Source: Billgrantia ethanolica
GTDB lineage: Bacteria; Pseudomonadota; Gammaproteobacteria; Pseudomonadales; Halomonadaceae
Reading direction: 5' to 3'
DNA: 64,000 nucleotides
Assembly: GCF_021404305.1 (NCBI RefSeq)
Contig: NZ_JABFTX010000002.1
Span: 496,001 to 560,000, forward strand
The notes beneath the pieces were generated by a model. It saw nothing but the letters and a program-made list of their open reading frames with translations. It did not search any database and was not told where the DNA came from. Position numbers and translations under genes: made by a program. Below, piece by piece: positions 18,875-28,087 of this stretch. Within the stretch, counting starts at the first letter, position 1; each line of letters starts with the position of its first letter.

Positions 18875-19855
18875 ATGAAACGCCATGCTTTTTCCGCAGC
18901 CGCCTTCTCGGGAGCCCTGTTGGGCGCTGCCATGTTCTCTGCCCCGGCCGTGGCGCAGGACCGTTTCATCACCATCGGCACCGGCGGTCAGACCGGTGTC
19001 TACTACGTGGTGGGCCAGTCGGTATGTCGTATGGTGAATCGCGGCAGCGACGAGCACAACGTTCGCTGTAACGCCCCCTCTACCGGCGGCTCCGTGGCCA
19101 ACGTCAACGGCATGAAGAGCGGCGAGCTCGACATGGGCGTGGTGCAGTCCGACGTGCAGTACCGCGCCTATCACGGTGAGGCCAACTTCGAGTCCGACGG
19201 CCCTTGGGAAGAGATGCGTGCCATCTTCACCATGCACGGCGAGCCGCTGACCGTGGTCGCACGTGCCGACTCCGGTATCGAGCACTTCACCGATTTTCCC
19301 GGCAAGCGCGTCAATATCGGCAACCCGGGCTCCGGCCAGCGTAACACCATGAACGTGGTGATGGAGGCCATGGGCTGGGATACCAGCACCTTCTCGCTGG
19401 CGTCGCAGCTGGATGCCGCCGAGCAGGCCGCGGCTCTGTCCGATAACAACATTGACGCCATGGTCTATGTGGTCGGTCACCCCAACGGTTCCATCCAGGA
19501 AGCTACCACCACCATCGATGCTCGCATCATTCCGGTGACCGGCGATGAGATCGACGCCCTGATCGAGGAATATCCCTACTACACCCGCTCGGTGATCCCC
19601 GGCGGGCTCTATCGCGGCAACGACGAAGACGTCGAAACCTTCGGCGTCGCGGCTACCTTCGTGGCCTCTACTGCCGTGGATGAAGAAGTCGTCTATGAAA
19701 CCGTCAAGGCGGTGTTCGAGAACTTCGATCGCTTCAAGCGTCTGCATCCGGCCTTCGAGAACCTCAATGAAGAGGACATGATCTCCGAGGGTCTGACCGC
19801 ACCGCTGCATGACGGCGCCGCTCGCTACTATCGTGAGCGTGGCTGGATCGAGTGA
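18875..19855 (+). CDS. TAXI-family TRAP solute-binding protein
   Basis: This periplasmic receptor has 326 residues. The signal peptide (about 1-25) ends in APAVAQ, and the mature protein begins RFITIGTGGQTGVYYVVGQS, the hallmark of the TAXI branch. Later motifs include NVNGMKSGELDMGVVQSD and DFPGKRVNIGNPGSGQRNT. GAGG at 18864-18867 selects the ATG at 18875. It is separated from its fused permease by a strong hairpin. TAXI receptors are linked to small carboxylates or amino acids such as glutamate; the ligand here is unknown. Confidence 0.95.
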   Translation: MKRHAFSAAAFSGALLGAAMFSAPAVAQDRFITIGTGGQTGVYYVVGQSVCRMVNRGSDEHNVRCNAPSTGGSVANVNGMKSGELDMGVVQSDVQYRAYHGEANFESDGPWEEMRAIFTMHGEPLTVVARADSGIEHFTDFPGKRVNIGNPGSGQRNTMNVVMEAMGWDTSTFSLASQLDAAEQAAALSDNNIDAMVYVVGHPNGSIQEATTTIDARIIPVTGDEIDALIEEYPYYTRSVIPGGLYRGNDEDVETFGVAATFVASTAVDEEVVYETVKAVFENFDRFKRLHPAFENLNEEDMISEGLTAPLHDGAARYYRERGWIE

Positions 19856-19886
19856 GAGGCAGGGGGGAGCCACTCCCTTCGGTAAA

Positions 19887-19913
19887 ATGCGCGGACCCTC
19901 GGGGTCCGCGCAT
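19887..19913 (+). terminator. Strong hairpin between TAXI receptor and permease
   Basis: ATGCGCGGACCC (19887-19898) pairs with GGTCCGCGCAT (ending 19913) around a tiny loop. Only a short T-stretch follows (CTGTTT), so partial termination or mRNA stabilisation is more likely than a full stop. Confidence 0.6.
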
Positions 19914-19987
19914 CTGTTTGGGTCAGTTGCTGAGACGTTACCCGCAGCGACTGTACCCAGGTGTCAAGCCAATGGGGCACGACGGTA

Positions 19988-22585
19988 ATGACTGACGAAA
20001 AGACGAATCCACGAAACCCCGAGGCCGACCTGGAGGACATGGTCGCCTCCAGTGATACCGGAGCGCGCAAGCCGCTGGGGGCACCCGGCAAGCTGCTGGT
20101 CGGAGTGGCTGCCGCCTGGTCGCTGTTCCAGCTCTGGATTGCCTCACCGCTGCCCTATATCTTCCGCATCGGGGTGTTCAATGCCACCGAGGCGCGCTCC
20201 ATCCACCTGGCGTTTGCCATGTTTCTGGCCTTCATGGCCTATCCGGCGCTGAAGCGTTCGCCGCGCGACCGCATACCGCTGCAGGACTGGCTGCTGGCGT
20301 TGGTGGGTGCCTTCTGCGCCGCCTACATCTTTCTCTTCTATGCGGAGCTCTCCGACCGGCCCGGGTCGCCCATTCTGCGCGACGTGATCGTCGGTGTGGT
20401 GGGTATCGTGGTACTGCTCGAGGCGACCCGGCGCGCCCTCGGTCCGCCGCTGGCCATCGTCGCATCGATATTCATTCTCTACTCGCTTTTCGGCCCCCAC
20501 ATGCCGGGCATCCTGGCCCACCGTGGGGTCAGCCTGTACGGCCTGGTCAACCACCAGTGGCTCACTGCCCAAGGCGTGTTCGGTATCGCCCTTGGGGTAT
20601 CGACCAGCTTCGTCTTCCTCTTCGTTCTGTTCGGCGCCCTGCTCGACAAGGCCGGTGCCGGCAACTATTTCATCAAGGTCGCCTTCTCGCTGCTGGGACA
20701 CTACAAGGGCGGGCCGGCCAAGGCCGCCGTGGTGGCTTCCGGGATGACCGGCCTGATCTCCGGCTCCTCCATCGCCAATACCGTGACCACCGGCACCTTC
20801 ACCATTCCCATGATGAAGCGAGTGGGCTTCTCGGCAGAAAAGGCCGGTGCGGTCGAGGTCTCCTCGTCGGTGAACGGGCAGATCATGCCACCGGTCATGG
20901 GGGCTGCGGCCTTCCTGATGGTCGAATACGTCGGCATACCCTACGTGGAGGTGATCAAGCACGCCTTCCTGCCGGCGGTGATCTCCTATATCGCGCTGAT
21001 CTACATCGTGCATCTGGAAGCGCTCAAGGCCGACATGAAGGGGTTGCCTTCCAGCAACCCGGTACGGCCGCTCCTCAACAAGGTGTTGGGCTTCCTGACC
21101 GGTCTGATCCTGCTGATGGCGCTCTCGTTTGCCGTCTACTACGGCCTGGGGTGGCTCAAACCGGTGCTGGGCGATGCCACTCCCTGGGTCGTCGGTGTGG
21201 GACTGGCCATCATCTACGTGGGTCTGCTCAAGCTCGGTTCGTACTATCCCGAGCTCGAGCTCGACGACCCGACTTCCAAGGTCGTCACGCTGCCCCGTAC
21301 CAAGCCCACGGTGATGGTGGGGCTGCACTACATCCTGCCGGTGATCGTGCTGGTGTGGTGCCTGATGGTGGAGCGTCTCTCGCCCGGTCTGTCGGCCTTC
21401 TGGGCCACGGTGTTCATGATCTTCATCATGATCACTCAGCGTCCCATCACCGCCTTCTTCCGCGGCCGCAGCCGTCTCGCTGCCGACATCAAGGAGGGCT
21501 TTCTCGATCTGTGGGACGGTCTGGTCGCCGGTGCCCGCAACATGATCGGTATCGGTATCGCCACGGCTACCGCAGGCATCGTGGTGGGCGCGGTCTCGCA
21601 GACCGGTGTCGGCCTGGTGCTGGCCGACGTGGTCGAGATCCTGGCCATGGGCAATCTGATGCTGATCCTGCTGCTCACCGCGGTGCTCAGCCTGATCCTC
21701 GGCATGGGGCTGCCCACCACCGCCAACTACATCGTGGTATCGGCGCTGATGGCGCCGGTCATCGTGATGCTGGGGCAGCAGAATGGTCTGATCGTGCCGC
21801 TGATCGCGGTGCACCTGTTCGTGTTCTACTTCGGCATCATGGCCGACGTGACGCCGCCGGTGGGGCTGGCCTCGTTCGCCGCGGCCGCGGTATCGGGTGG
21901 CGATCCGCTGCGTACCGGTTTTCAGGCGTTCTACTACAGCCTGCGTACCGCGGCGCTGCCGTTCCTGTTCATTTTCAACACCGATCTGCTGCTGATCGAC
22001 GTCGGTTGGCTTCAGGGAATCGTGATATTCATCATAGCGACCATCGCCATGCTGATCTTCGCGGCCGGGACTCAAGGCTATCTGCTGGTGCGCAGCCGCT
22101 GGTACGAATCGGTTCTGCTGCTGCTGGTGGCCTTCACCCTGTTTCGCCCCGCTTACTGGATGGATCGCATCCACGATCCCTATCAGTCGATCCCGCCGGC
22201 CGAGTTTGCCCAGGCGATGGGCCAGGTCGAGGATGGCAGCCAGCTGCGTGTGCAGATCGCTGGCGAGGATGCCTTCGGCGACCCCATGACCACCTATCTG
22301 CTGGTGCCGGTGCCACGCGGCGACAGCGCCGAGGAGCGCATGGAGCGGCTGGGCATGGAGCTGTGGGTCGATGGTGATCAGGCTACGGTCGACTTCGTCG
22401 AGTTCGGTAGCCTGGCGGCGGACATCGGCTTCGACTTCGATCAGGAGATCATCGAGGTACTGGCGCCGGTGGATCGCTGGGCCAAGGAGTGGATGTGGAT
22501 CCCCGGGTTCCTGTTGTTCGGCCTGGTGGTGCTGTTGCAGCGTCGGCGCAAGCTTCAGCAGCCGTCGTCGACTGCTCACGCCTGA
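19988..22585 (+). CDS. Fused TRAP permease (4TM/12TM) with DUF3394 tail
   Basis: In TAXI systems the small and large permease subunits are usually one polypeptide, as here: 865 residues with about 17 or more membrane helices. DctQ-like helices occupy about 40-190. The DctM-like core includes KAAVVASGMTGLISGSSIAN, VNGQIMPPVMGAAAF, LGMGLPTTANYIVV and FGIMADVTPPVGLASF. The C-terminal 160 residues form a soluble domain followed by a final helix (IPGFLLFGLVVLL), matching DUF3394. The ATG at 19988 is preferred to a start 27 bp upstream. The next gene is a universal stress protein. Confidence 0.93.
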   Translation: MTDEKTNPRNPEADLEDMVASSDTGARKPLGAPGKLLVGVAAAWSLFQLWIASPLPYIFRIGVFNATEARSIHLAFAMFLAFMAYPALKRSPRDRIPLQDWLLALVGAFCAAYIFLFYAELSDRPGSPILRDVIVGVVGIVVLLEATRRALGPPLAIVASIFILYSLFGPHMPGILAHRGVSLYGLVNHQWLTAQGVFGIALGVSTSFVFLFVLFGALLDKAGAGNYFIKVAFSLLGHYKGGPAKAAVVASGMTGLISGSSIANTVTTGTFTIPMMKRVGFSAEKAGAVEVSSSVNGQIMPPVMGAAAFLMVEYVGIPYVEVIKHAFLPAVISYIALIYIVHLEALKADMKGLPSSNPVRPLLNKVLGFLTGLILLMALSFAVYYGLGWLKPVLGDATPWVVGVGLAIIYVGLLKLGSYYPELELDDPTSKVVTLPRTKPTVMVGLHYILPVIVLVWCLMVERLSPGLSAFWATVFMIFIMITQRPITAFFRGRSRLAADIKEGFLDLWDGLVAGARNMIGIGIATATAGIVVGAVSQTGVGLVLADVVEILAMGNLMLILLLTAVLSLILGMGLPTTANYIVVSALMAPVIVMLGQQNGLIVPLIAVHLFVFYFGIMADVTPPVGLASFAAAAVSGGDPLRTGFQAFYYSLRTAALPFLFIFNTDLLLIDVGWLQGIVIFIIATIAMLIFAAGTQGYLLVRSRWYESVLLLLVAFTLFRPAYWMDRIHDPYQSIPPAEFAQAMGQVEDGSQLRVQIAGEDAFGDPMTTYLLVPVPRGDSAEERMERLGMELWVDGDQATVDFVEFGSLAADIGFDFDQEIIEVLAPVDRWAKEWMWIPGFLLFGLVVLLQRRRKLQQPSSTAHA

Positions 22586-22598
22586 GGAGGGTGCAGAG

Positions 22599-23027
22599 AT
22601 GTACGACAAGATACTGCTGGCTGTGGATCTCAATGAGGAATCGTCGTGGGCCAAGGCGTTGCCCACGGCGGTGACCCTGTGCCGGACCTTCGGTGCCTCG
22701 CTGCACGTGGTCACGGTGCTACCGGATTACCACATGCCGCTGGTGGGCTCCTACTTTCCACGCGATTTCGCCAAGAAGGCCCATGAGGCCATTTCCCAGG
22801 CTCAGCACCGTTTCATCGAGGAGCACGTGCCCGACGACATCAAGGTACAGTCCGTGATCGTCGACGGCTCGCCCTGGGAGGCGATAGTCAAGTCGGCCAA
22901 GAAGCTCGAGGTCGACCTGATCGTCATGGCGTCGCACAACAAGCGCAAGTTCGCCGACTACGTGCTGGGCCCCAACGCCGAGCACGTGGTCCATCACACC
23001 AAGATGTCGGTGATGATCGTGCGCTGA
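22599..23027 (+). CDS. UspA-family universal stress protein
   Basis: The 142-residue single-domain Usp begins YDKILLAVDLNEESSWAKAL and has the nucleotide-binding tail ASHNKRKFADYVLGPNAEHV, consistent with the ATP-binding class. AGGAGG at 22585-22590 overlaps the end of the permease gene, so the two are coupled. A Usp next to a TRAP system recalls TeaD of the Halomonas elongata ectoine transporter TeaABC, where the Usp modulates transport; an equivalent role here is inference. A bidirectional terminator follows. Confidence 0.93.
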   Translation: MYDKILLAVDLNEESSWAKALPTAVTLCRTFGASLHVVTVLPDYHMPLVGSYFPRDFAKKAHEAISQAQHRFIEEHVPDDIKVQSVIVDGSPWEAIVKSAKKLEVDLIVMASHNKRKFADYVLGPNAEHVVHHTKMSVMIVR

Positions 23028-23050
23028 GTGCGTTGAGTGGTCATGCAGGA

Positions 23051-23088
23051 AACGCAGAAGACCCGGCCAAGGCCGGGTCTTCTGCGTT
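23051..23088. terminator. Bidirectional terminator between usp and soxYZ
   Basis: An 18-bp perfect stem (23051-23068 with 23071-23088) with an AA loop stands between two convergent operons. The arms begin AACGCAGAAG and end CTTCTGCGTT. Confidence 0.88.
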
Positions 23089-23110
23089 CAGACGTACCCG
23101 TCGAATGAGG

Positions 23111-23938
23111 TCAGGACAGATCCAGCTCGGCGACGTGGCGGGCCGTTTCGCCCGTGTCGTCCTGCCAGGTGAACTCGGCCTCTGCGCTCTCCTCGGGAGT
23201 GAGGAAGAAGCGCAGGTAGGGGTTGGCGGAAACCGCCTGATGCAGGTCGGCTTCGAATACCACCTCGCCCTCGATGGAGACGCTGAAACGCTCGACGATG
23301 TGGCGGGGCAGGGTTTCACCGTCCTCCCCTTCGCGCAGTCCGGTTTCCATGGGGTGGTTGATCAGGGTGCGCACCTCGGCGGGTTCTCCGGCGGACAGCC
23401 CCGAGGAAACGCTGACGCGCGGATTGGAGAGCGCGTCGTTGGCGTCGTTGCCGTTACGCATCAGACAGCCGCTCACGGTGATGCGCACCTCGCGAGAGGT
23501 GGCGAAACGCTCGCCCTGATGGCTGGTGGCGATGGCAATGACCTGCTGGGTCTCGTTCAGCCGTACCCGGGTGGAGATCTCCGGCTTGGCGCTCAGCTGG
23601 GTCAGGCGAAAGGTGGCCACCTCGGGATAAGGATTGCCGTTGGCGAACAGATCGATGCGCTCGATGTAATCGCCCTCGGCGAGTTCACCGTCGAAGCTGA
23701 CCGTGAGTGGCACGGCGGAGCCGTCCTCGGATACGTGCGGCAGGTCGAGTGTCAGCCCCTCTGTGCGGGGCTCGCTCTCGCCCAGTACGCTCTGAGCGGC
23801 TTCCAGGCGCTGCCACGGCTCATTGGCGAGCCCGGGCAGGGCCAGGCCGGCCAGTCCGATGCCGGCGCAGGCCAGGGTCAGCCCGCGCAACAGACGGCGG
23901 CGAGAGGCGTCGTGACGAGAGTAACGGAACGGATGCAT
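23111..23938 (-). CDS. Fused SoxYZ-like sulfur carrier
   Basis: This 275-residue secreted protein joins a SoxY-like domain (about 45-165) to a SoxZ-like domain (about 170-275). The N-terminus has a twin-arginine-like region, SRRRLLRGL, and a hydrophobic stretch. SoxY normally holds sulfur intermediates on a Cys in a C-terminal GGCGG tail; here the candidate Cys158 is in TVSGCLMRNG, at the domain junction rather than at a free end. AGGAGGAG precedes the ATG. It is the last gene of fccA-fccB-yeeE-soxYZ, so a role in carrying sulfur from sulfide or thiosulfate is likely. Confidence 0.85.
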   Translation of the reverse strand: MHPFRYSRHDASRRRLLRGLTLACAGIGLAGLALPGLANEPWQRLEAAQSVLGESEPRTEGLTLDLPHVSEDGSAVPLTVSFDGELAEGDYIERIDLFANGNPYPEVATFRLTQLSAKPEISTRVRLNETQQVIAIATSHQGERFATSREVRITVSGCLMRNGNDANDALSNPRVSVSSGLSAGEPAEVRTLINHPMETGLREGEDGETLPRHIVERFSVSIEGEVVFEADLHQAVSANPYLRFFLTPEESAEAEFTWQDDTGETARHVAELDLS

Positions 23939-23954
23939 GGACTCCTCCTGTTGA

Positions 23955-24980
23955 TCAATGCTTTGACAGCGCCAGCGGCCCGCGGATTCCCAGCCGCGCA
24001 CCCAGCACGATGCCGGCCACGGCAAGGAACGAGGCGAGCGACAGCGTCGAGAAGCCCGACAGGCCCTGGCCGATGGAGCAGCCCAGGGACATCACGCCGC
24101 CGATGCCCATGAGAACGCCCCCGGCCATGCTGCGCAGCATATGGGCCGGCGAGTCGAACGACTGCAGGCGGAAGTCCCGTCGCAGCAGTGCCGTGGCCAG
24201 CGCGCCCAGCACTACGCCACCCACCACGCTGACGCCGAAGCCCAGGCGGGTGCCGGTGGAGAGCATCAGGTACTGCAGCGACTCGCCGATGGGCGCAACG
24301 AAGGTGAGACTGGCCAGGCGCACCGGTTCGAAGTCGTCGAAGCCGAGTACGCCGGTGGTGTACCAACTGGCAGGCACCAGGGCGCCGATGGCAAGGCCGC
24401 TGGCCCACTCTCGCGGAGTGTTACGAAAGGCCTGGCTGGCGAAGGCCCAGGCGCACAGCCCGCCACCCACCAGCAGCGCCGGCAGCCAGCCAGGCAGGCC
24501 GATCAGCCTCGGCAGGGTGGCCGCGGGCAGGCGCAGCGTAGTAGCGCCTTCGAGCCACAGGCGCAGCGGGGCCAGCACGCCCGACAGTACCATGAAGGCT
24601 GCCAGACCCAGGCACACCAGCACCACGAAGCTGCGCAGGTTGCCGCTGCCGAGCAGTACCAGAGCGCGAGCGCCGCAGCCGTTGGCCAGGGCCATGCCGT
24701 AGCCGAAGAGCAGGCCGCCCAGCGGTACGGCAAGCCAGGAGAATCTGTCGACGGCGTAAAGCGAGGCATCGAGCGAGACCAGCCCGGTCGCGGCCAGGCC
24801 CTGGCTGCCCAGTGCGGCCACGCCCATGGCCACGGCGAAGGCCCGCAGCTTGCGTGAGTCGCCCTGCGTCGTGGCGTTGACCACACCGCGCAGCAGGCAG
24901 AAACCGGAGAGCTGACCGACGGTGCCGAAGACAAGGCCGATCGCCAACCCCGCCCAAACGACCAGCTCGGTATGACTCAT
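23955..24980 (-). CDS. YeeE/YedE-family sulfur transporter
   Basis: This 341-residue polytopic membrane protein belongs to the YeeE/YedE (DUF395) family, whose TsuA member carries thiosulfate inward through conserved cysteines. Family-type segments here are LSGFCLLRGVV, ANGCGARALVLLGSGNLRS and SLGCSIGQGLSG, each with a Cys. It lies between the fccB flavoprotein and the fused SoxYZ, 16 bp from the latter. Thiosulfate or a related sulfur compound is the likely cargo. Confidence 0.9.
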   Translation of the reverse strand: MSHTELVVWAGLAIGLVFGTVGQLSGFCLLRGVVNATTQGDSRKLRAFAVAMGVAALGSQGLAATGLVSLDASLYAVDRFSWLAVPLGGLLFGYGMALANGCGARALVLLGSGNLRSFVVLVCLGLAAFMVLSGVLAPLRLWLEGATTLRLPAATLPRLIGLPGWLPALLVGGGLCAWAFASQAFRNTPREWASGLAIGALVPASWYTTGVLGFDDFEPVRLASLTFVAPIGESLQYLMLSTGTRLGFGVSVVGGVVLGALATALLRRDFRLQSFDSPAHMLRSMAGGVLMGIGGVMSLGCSIGQGLSGFSTLSLASFLAVAGIVLGARLGIRGPLALSKH

Positions 24981-25014
24981 GGTGCTCAGCTCCTCGAGAA
25001 ATGCAATGTAATGA

Positions 25015-25040
25015 AAAGGGCCGCCCGCAGGCGGCCCTTT
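25015..25040 (-). terminator. Hairpin between fccB and yeeE
   Basis: AAAGGGCCGCC and GGCGGCCCTTT form an 11-bp perfect stem with a four-base loop. On the minus strand it is followed by a short T-run, so it may partly terminate between fccB and yeeE. Confidence 0.65.
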
Positions 25041-25095
25041 CGATGACTCGCCACCTTGGGTGGCCGAGCAGTATAGCGCCTTGCGGCGATGGAGT

Positions 25096-26412
25096 TCAGG
25101 CCTGAGTGCCCCAGGTATCCTGGCAGATGGCGTTGTACCAACCGACGGCGTACTGGGCTTCCAGCGCCCGCGTCGTGTCGGGAGCGCCTGTCGGGCTCAC
25201 GCCGCCGGAACCTTCCACTTCGGCGATCGCTCCGTCCACCACACGGTAGACCCCGGCCACCGAGATGCCGTACTCGGGGCCCACCAGGCTGTAGCAGGTG
25301 TTGGTCCAGTAGGCCTCGGGCGCCGGGCGTGACTCGAGCGAAGCGGCGATGGCAGCTGCCACGACCTTGGCCTGAGCGTTGGCACAGAAGCCCGACTTGG
25401 GCATCGGCGCGGCGACGGTGGCATCGCCGATCACGTAGATGTCCTCGACCTGCCGCGACTCGAAGGTGTCGGGCTTGACCGGCACCCAGCCGGAGTCGTC
25501 GGTGACGCCGGCACGTTCGGCGATCCAGCCAGCCTTCTGCGGCGGGATGACGTTGAGCACGTCGGCCTTGTGCACGGTGCCAAATTCGGTTTCCACCTCC
25601 AGACGCTCGGCGTCCACCCGAGTGACACGACCGTCGTTGGAGAGGCCCACCCACTCGATACGGTCGCCGTAGAGCTGCTCCCAGCCTTCCATGAACAGCC
25701 CCTGCTTGGAGAAGTTGTCCTTGGCATCGAGGATCAGCACCTTGGACTTGGGCTTGTACTGGGCCAGATAATTGGCCACGAGGCTGGCACGCTCGTAGGG
25801 GCCGGGCGGGCAGCGGAAGGGGTTCTCCGGTGCCACCATGACGAAGGTGCCGCCATCCTCCATGGCTTCCAGCTGAGCGCGCAGCGTCTCCGTCTGACGG
25901 CCGGCCTTCCAGGCGTGGGGCGCCTTCTCGGCAGCCGCTTCGTCATAACCCTCGAGGGCGTTCCAGCGGATGTCGATCCCGGGGGAGAGCACCAGCCGGT
26001 CGTAGTCGAGCTCGCTGCCGGTGGAGAGATGGACCTTGTGCGCGGCGGCGTCGACATCCTCGGCCATGGCGTGGATCACGCGGACCCCGTAGCGATCCTG
26101 CAGCTCGTCATAGCCGTGGGCGATCTCGTCCATGCTGCGCAGCCCGCCCAGATGCAGGTTGCTGAACGGGCAGGTGTAGAAGGTCTCGGCCGGCTCGACC
26201 AGGATCACCTCGATGGCCGGATTGGCCCGCTTGAGATACTTGGCCGCCGTGGCACCACCGAAGCCGCCGCCCACGACGACGACCCTGCCGGCATGCTGTC
26301 CGCCGATGGCGAAGGGCGTGACGCCACCCACCAGGGGCAGCAGCGAGGCGGCACCCAGGCCCTTGATCAGTTGCCGGCGGTTGATGCCGGAACGTTGGGA
26401 ATGCTGTGTCAT
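25096..26412 (-). CDS. fccB: Flavocytochrome c sulfide dehydrogenase, flavoprotein subunit
   Basis: FccB oxidises sulfide in the periplasm and passes electrons to its cytochrome partner. The 438-residue protein has a twin-arginine signal ([20 protein letters not shown]), an FAD-binding Rossmann motif ([17 protein letters not shown]), the redox-active Cys in [13 protein letters not shown], a second Cys-containing segment [11 protein letters not shown], a second dinucleotide motif around [16 protein letters not shown], and a C-terminal FCSD domain with [18 protein letters not shown]. The ATG at 26412 fits GAGG upstream. The cytochrome gene lies 8 bp before it. Confidence 0.93.
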   Translation of the reverse strand: MTQHSQRSGINRRQLIKGLGAASLLPLVGGVTPFAIGGQHAGRVVVVGGGFGGATAAKYLKRANPAIEVILVEPAETFYTCPFSNLHLGGLRSMDEIAHGYDELQDRYGVRVIHAMAEDVDAAAHKVHLSTGSELDYDRLVLSPGIDIRWNALEGYDEAAAEKAPHAWKAGRQTETLRAQLEAMEDGGTFVMVAPENPFRCPPGPYERASLVANYLAQYKPKSKVLILDAKDNFSKQGLFMEGWEQLYGDRIEWVGLSNDGRVTRVDAERLEVETEFGTVHKADVLNVIPPQKAGWIAERAGVTDDSGWVPVKPDTFESRQVEDIYVIGDATVAAPMPKSGFCANAQAKVVAAAIAASLESRPAPEAYWTNTCYSLVGPEYGISVAGVYRVVDGAIAEVEGSGGVSPTGAPDTTRALEAQYAVGWYNAICQDTWGTQA

Positions 26413-26420
26413 GGCGCGCC

Positions 26421-26795
26421 TCACTCCTGCGGTTCTGGTTCTGCTTGCGAATCGTCATCGCCGTCCGGGTCGATGGCGGCAAAATGGGCCGCCAAGGCGA
26501 CGAGCTCCTCATCGGTGAAGCCTTTGGCGATACGATCCATGATAGTGGTATCGCTCTGTTCCTCGTGCTTGAAGGCGAGTAACCGCGCCTCGAGAGCTTC
26601 GGCAGGCCGCCCGGCGATGGTCGGCACGCTGCCTACCAGGCGACCGTCGGTACCGTGGCAGTTGGCGCAAGCGGCGGCCATGAGGTCAATCTGCTCGGAG
26701 GAGAAGCTGGGCTCTGCGAGCCCCTTGGCGGCGATGCCCCCGAACAGCAGCACCCCAAGCACCGGTGCGGCCGCCCTGCGAAAGAACCGTTTCAT
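26421..26795 (-). CDS. fccA: Class I cytochrome c, sulfide dehydrogenase partner
   Basis: This small secreted monohaem cytochrome has 124 residues. The signal peptide covers about 1-27, and the haem site CANCH is at 43-47. A likely axial Met is in [12 protein letters not shown], and an acidic tail ([16 protein letters not shown]) closes the protein. It is first in the leftward operon and should accept electrons from FccB. It carries a single haem, unlike the dihaem subunit of classical flavocytochrome c. Confidence 0.88.
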   Translation of the reverse strand: MKRFFRRAAAPVLGVLLFGGIAAKGLAEPSFSSEQIDLMAAACANCHGTDGRLVGSVPTIAGRPAEALEARLLAFKHEEQSDTTIMDRIAKGFTDEELVALAAHFAAIDPDGDDDSQAEPEPQE

Positions 26796-27153
26796 CGTCA
26801 GGCTCCTGATTGCGTTATCTATTGTTCAACTGACCGTAAGCCGAATGTTAAAGCCATCGGCAGAAGCTCAGAAGGAATACTTCGGCATTCTCTTATGACT
26901 GAATATACGCCAATGGGCCGTCGCCAATCCTTGGCAGCTCTCAGACCATCCCGCACAAATCATGACGCCCCGGCGAGACCAAGCGGCGTGAAAGGATCGC
27001 TGTAATTTCACGCGCAGCGTTGACAACTTTGCGCGGCACTCTTGTGCGCGGTCAACTAGAGTGGAAATCATGAAGACAACAAGACGTCGTCCGGACCTCC
27101 CGGCCGGAAAGACGCTTGCCAGTCCCAACCATGGCAACAAACGGGGTACGACA
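26796..27153. other. Divergent intergenic region fccA/DUF2189
   Basis: No gene is evident apart from possible N-terminal extensions of the DUF2189 gene (starts at 27070 or 27061). A rightward -35-like TTGACA lies at 27020-27025, with no convincing -10. A promoter for the leftward sulfur operon should lie near 26800-26880, but I cannot place it confidently. Confidence 0.5.
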
Positions 27154-27969
27154 ATGAATGCAGCGACCAGATCCTCAGGGCAGAGCTCAGCCCCCAACGT
27201 CAAGATCACCATCAACCCCATTGGCATGGACAGACCGCGAGCCTGGCTGGCAGCGGGCTTCGAAGATTTCCGCCGGGCCACGGCCGTCAGTCTCGCCTAC
27301 GGCATGTTCTGGGTCGGCTTGAGTATCGCCGTCACGGCCGGGGCCATCGTCCTCGACCTTTGGCACTGGCTATTGCCGCTGGTGGCCGGCTTCATGTTCA
27401 TCGGCCCCCTGGTCGCGGTAGGTTCCTACGGGATCAGCCGGGCACTCGAAGAGGGCCGTGTGCCGCATCTCGGTGACGCATTCGGCGCCTGGCGCCCCCA
27501 TGCCGGGCAGCTGGCGATGATGGGCGTGATGATGATGATCTTCTTCCTGGCCTGGATTCGTCTGGCAACCCTGCTCTTTGCACTCTTCTTCGGCTTCGAG
27601 GCGCCGGGGGTGGCGGAGCTCTACGCTTCGCTGCTGACCACGCCGGAAGGGCTCGGACTGATCGTGGTAGGCACCGCGGCGGGCGCCGTGCTGGCCTTCG
27701 GCGCCTTTTCCATCAGTGTGGTCGCCATTCCGACGCTGATGGACCAGGACCTGACCTTCATGGAGGGCATCGAAGCGAGCGTGCGCACCGTCGCGCGCAA
27801 CTTCAAACCGATGCTGCTGTGGGCGGTGATTCTGACCGGCAGTGTGCTGATCGGAATGATGACGTTCTACATCGGCCTGGCGCTGATCCTGCCGGTATTG
27901 GGGCATGCCAGCTGGCACGCCTATGAGGATCTGGTGCGCTGTGAGCCGGTGGAACAGCTGAAATCGTGA
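27154..27969 (+). CDS. DUF2189 membrane protein
   Basis: The 271-residue protein has about six hydrophobic helices and the DUF2189 core from RAWLAAGFEDFRRATAVSLAYG to the C-terminal LGHASWHAYEDLV. The function of the family is unknown, although members often neighbour respiratory or cytochrome genes. I take the ATG at 27154; an ATG at 27070 would add 28 residues of low-complexity basic sequence. A hairpin terminator follows. Confidence 0.85.
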   Translation: MNAATRSSGQSSAPNVKITINPIGMDRPRAWLAAGFEDFRRATAVSLAYGMFWVGLSIAVTAGAIVLDLWHWLLPLVAGFMFIGPLVAVGSYGISRALEEGRVPHLGDAFGAWRPHAGQLAMMGVMMMIFFLAWIRLATLLFALFFGFEAPGVAELYASLLTTPEGLGLIVVGTAAGAVLAFGAFSISVVAIPTLMDQDLTFMEGIEASVRTVARNFKPMLLWAVILTGSVLIGMMTFYIGLALILPVLGHASWHAYEDLVRCEPVEQLKS

Positions 27970-27978
27970 ACCTCACCC

Positions 27979-28006
27979 TTGGCAGGGGGCCGGTGCCTCC
28001 TGCCAA
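27979..28006 (+). terminator. Hairpin terminator after the DUF2189 gene
   Basis: A 12-bp stem (one G-U) joins TTGGCAGGGGGC to GCCTCCTGCCAA around a four-base loop and is followed by TTCTGATT. Confidence 0.55.
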
Positions 28007-28025
28007 TTCTGATTACGCTTTTCCT

Positions 28026-28045
28026 AACTGAACTTTTCTTCAGTT
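28026..28045. promoter_or_regulatory. AACTGAA-N6-TTCAGTT palindrome
   Basis: This is a perfect inverted repeat, 7 bp per arm with a 6-bp spacer, 43 bp upstream of the molybdopterin-fold gene. It is a candidate operator with no identified regulator. Confidence 0.35.
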
Positions 28046-28087
28046 TCGCGTACGCTTGGCCCATCCCAATGACTCGGACGGCCCACT

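Noticed and set aside
20144..22714. 856-codon minus-strand open frame opposite the TRAP permease
   Set aside because: The translation is composed mainly of His, Gln, Arg, Asp and Gly with no hydrophobic core, a mirror of the permease helices on the other strand.
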